Below, piece after piece: positions 63,289-64,000 of a DNA stretch of 64,000 nucleotides. The translations under genes and the position numbers were made by a program. Positions within the stretch are counted from its first letter, which is position 1, and each line of letters starts with the position of its first letter. The notes below the pieces were generated by a model. It was not told where the DNA came from and searched no databases. It worked only from the letters and a program-made list of their open reading frames with translations. Source of the DNA: Rhizobium skierniewicense (lineage in GTDB: Bacteria; Pseudomonadota; Alphaproteobacteria; Rhizobiales; Rhizobiaceae); NCBI RefSeq assembly GCF_014196515.1, contig NZ_JACIDV010000001.1, positions 434,001-498,000 on the forward strand, in the 5' to 3' direction.

Positions 63289-63879
63289 CTAGAGGCGCAG
63301 CATCTCTGCGCGGACTTTTTCTAGAAATTTCGTACGTGTCTCAACTGTGCAGTTGTTCATATCGTAGTGGGCGAGATAGGTGACGCCCCTTGTCGGATTG
63401 ATCACCGCGCGCAACACTCGCGTTGCCATTTTCCTTGGTGGGTCACCGGCAAGGAACGCGCGCCAGCGGTTGCCGCCATAGGTCGTCACGACGACAAGTT
63501 TCTTGATGCTCTTCAACTTGCGGGTCAGCTTGCCTCTGTCGCCTTCATCCATGTCGAAAGTGACGCCGGGCAACCAGACGCGGTCGAAATACCCCTTCAG
63601 GATTGCCGGCCACCCAAAATTCCACACGGGTGTCACGATGACCAGCGCATCCGCTGTCCGCAACCTCTCGACATAGGAGCGTACCGGTTCGATATTGGCC
63701 GGCACCGTGTGGTAGCCAAGGCGTTCTTCTCGTGTCAGGACAGGGTTGAAGTTTTCCGCATAGAGATCGCAGTCATCCACCTCGTGTCCAGCCCTGCGAA
63801 GCGTTTCAACGGCCTCATTATGCAGGGCCGAGCCGAAGCTCGATTCAACCGGGTGGGCGTGAAGAACCAAAATCTTCAT
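63289..63879 (-). CDS. NAD(P)H dehydrogenase (quinone), flavodoxin fold
   Basis: This is a 196-residue FMN/FAD-binding oxidoreductase of the Flavodoxin_2 family (MdaB/NQO type). It starts KILVLHAHPVESSFGSALHNEAV, the flavin-phosphate loop, and contains ALVIVTPVWNFGWPAILKGYFDRVWLPGVTF, the flavin-ring contact of the family, followed by VVTTYGG. It starts within the stop of the upstream FAD-linked oxidase (TGATG), so the two genes are translationally coupled. Confidence 0.92.
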   Translation of the reverse strand: MKILVLHAHPVESSFGSALHNEAVETLRRAGHEVDDCDLYAENFNPVLTREERLGYHTVPANIEPVRSYVERLRTADALVIVTPVWNFGWPAILKGYFDRVWLPGVTFDMDEGDRGKLTRKLKSIKKLVVVTTYGGNRWRAFLAGDPPRKMATRVLRAVINPTRGVTYLAHYDMNNCTVETRTKFLEKVRAEMLRL

Positions 63880-64000
63880 CAGCCACCCGCTGCCGCCAGA
63901 CCAGGGAAAAGATAGTTCTCACCGCTTTTGAAATCGAAGTCGGGGTTTTCCCAGGCGATCATCTTACCGGGGTTGAGCAACCCTTGCGGATCAGTCTCTT
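63879..64000 (-). CDS. FAD-linked oxidase, C-terminal end only
   Basis: The last 39 or so codons of a minus-strand gene that continues past the window are visible, ending WENPDFDFKSGENYLFPGL then AAAGG. The segment DPQGLLNPGKM is the hallmark C-terminus of the glycolate oxidase GlcD/vanillyl-alcohol oxidase type of FAD-linked oxidases. Its stop codon shares a base with the start of the quinone reductase gene. The substrate cannot be told from this piece. Confidence 0.8.
   Translation of the reverse strand, partial: ETDPQGLLNPGKMIAWENPDFDFKSGENYLFPGLAAAGG

Overview
This 64 kb window is ordinary, densely coded, GC-rich alphaproteobacterial chromosome. Gene content and order (liv-type and sugar ABC importers throughout, split biotin/PxpABC genes, an alanine-racemase-fold ornithine decarboxylase, EAL/GGDEF proteins, FucU, an RpiR regulator) point to a Rhizobiaceae member of the Agrobacterium/Rhizobium type, possibly its second (linear) chromosome or a chromid. 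The taxon is inferred from remembered family similarity, not from a search. I saw no tRNA, rRNA, CRISPR array, prophage or insertion sequence.

Left edge (1-4.1 kb): the 3' part of a glutathione-synthetase-like ATP-grasp gene, convergent with a B12-dependent methylmalonyl-CoA mutase, then an AraC-type regulator.

Catabolic island A (4.2-23.7 kb): HyuA/HyuB ATP-dependent amidohydrolase, a three-subunit molybdenum hydroxylase, a class III aminotransferase, a divergent LysR regulator, then PxpA, a 77-residue biotin carrier, a biotin carboxylase, PxpB and PxpC, and a complete branched-chain-amino-acid-type ABC importer. Read together this looks like uptake, hydroxylation, ATP/biotin-dependent ring opening and transamination of a lactam or other N-heterocycle. 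The molybdenum hydroxylase operon and the pxp operon share a promoter and leader sequence, so they are probably co-regulated.

Molybdenum region B (23.8-30.5 kb): a MoeA-like/MocA-like fusion and two XdhC-type maturation genes face a PaoABC aldehyde oxidoreductase. A clear terminator follows paoC, then a convergent SLC13 permease.

Signalling pair (32.8-35.6 kb): a GAF protein with degenerate GGDEF and intact EAL, followed by a PAS-GGDEF cyclase.

Sugar region C (35.6-57.3 kb): FucU mutarotase; a MalK-type ABC importer with a Tat-exported binding protein; a PfkB kinase; a TIM-barrel isomerase; a ribose-type ABC importer; an RpiR regulator; a second PfkB kinase; a short 6-phosphogluconate dehydrogenase; transketolase; a DUF808 membrane protein; a decayed ABC ATPase remnant; and an aldose dehydrogenase, lactonase and mannonate dehydratase trio that could take a free aldose to a 2-keto-3-deoxy acid. 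Two of its promoters share a 17-nt operator-like motif.

Right edge (57.4-64 kb): a tightly spaced minus-strand series CHASE4-PAS-GGDEF-EAL, ornithine decarboxylase, EamA exporter with an unusual cytoplasmic tail; then a RidA-family protein, a flavodoxin-fold quinone reductase and the 3' end of an FAD-linked oxidase.
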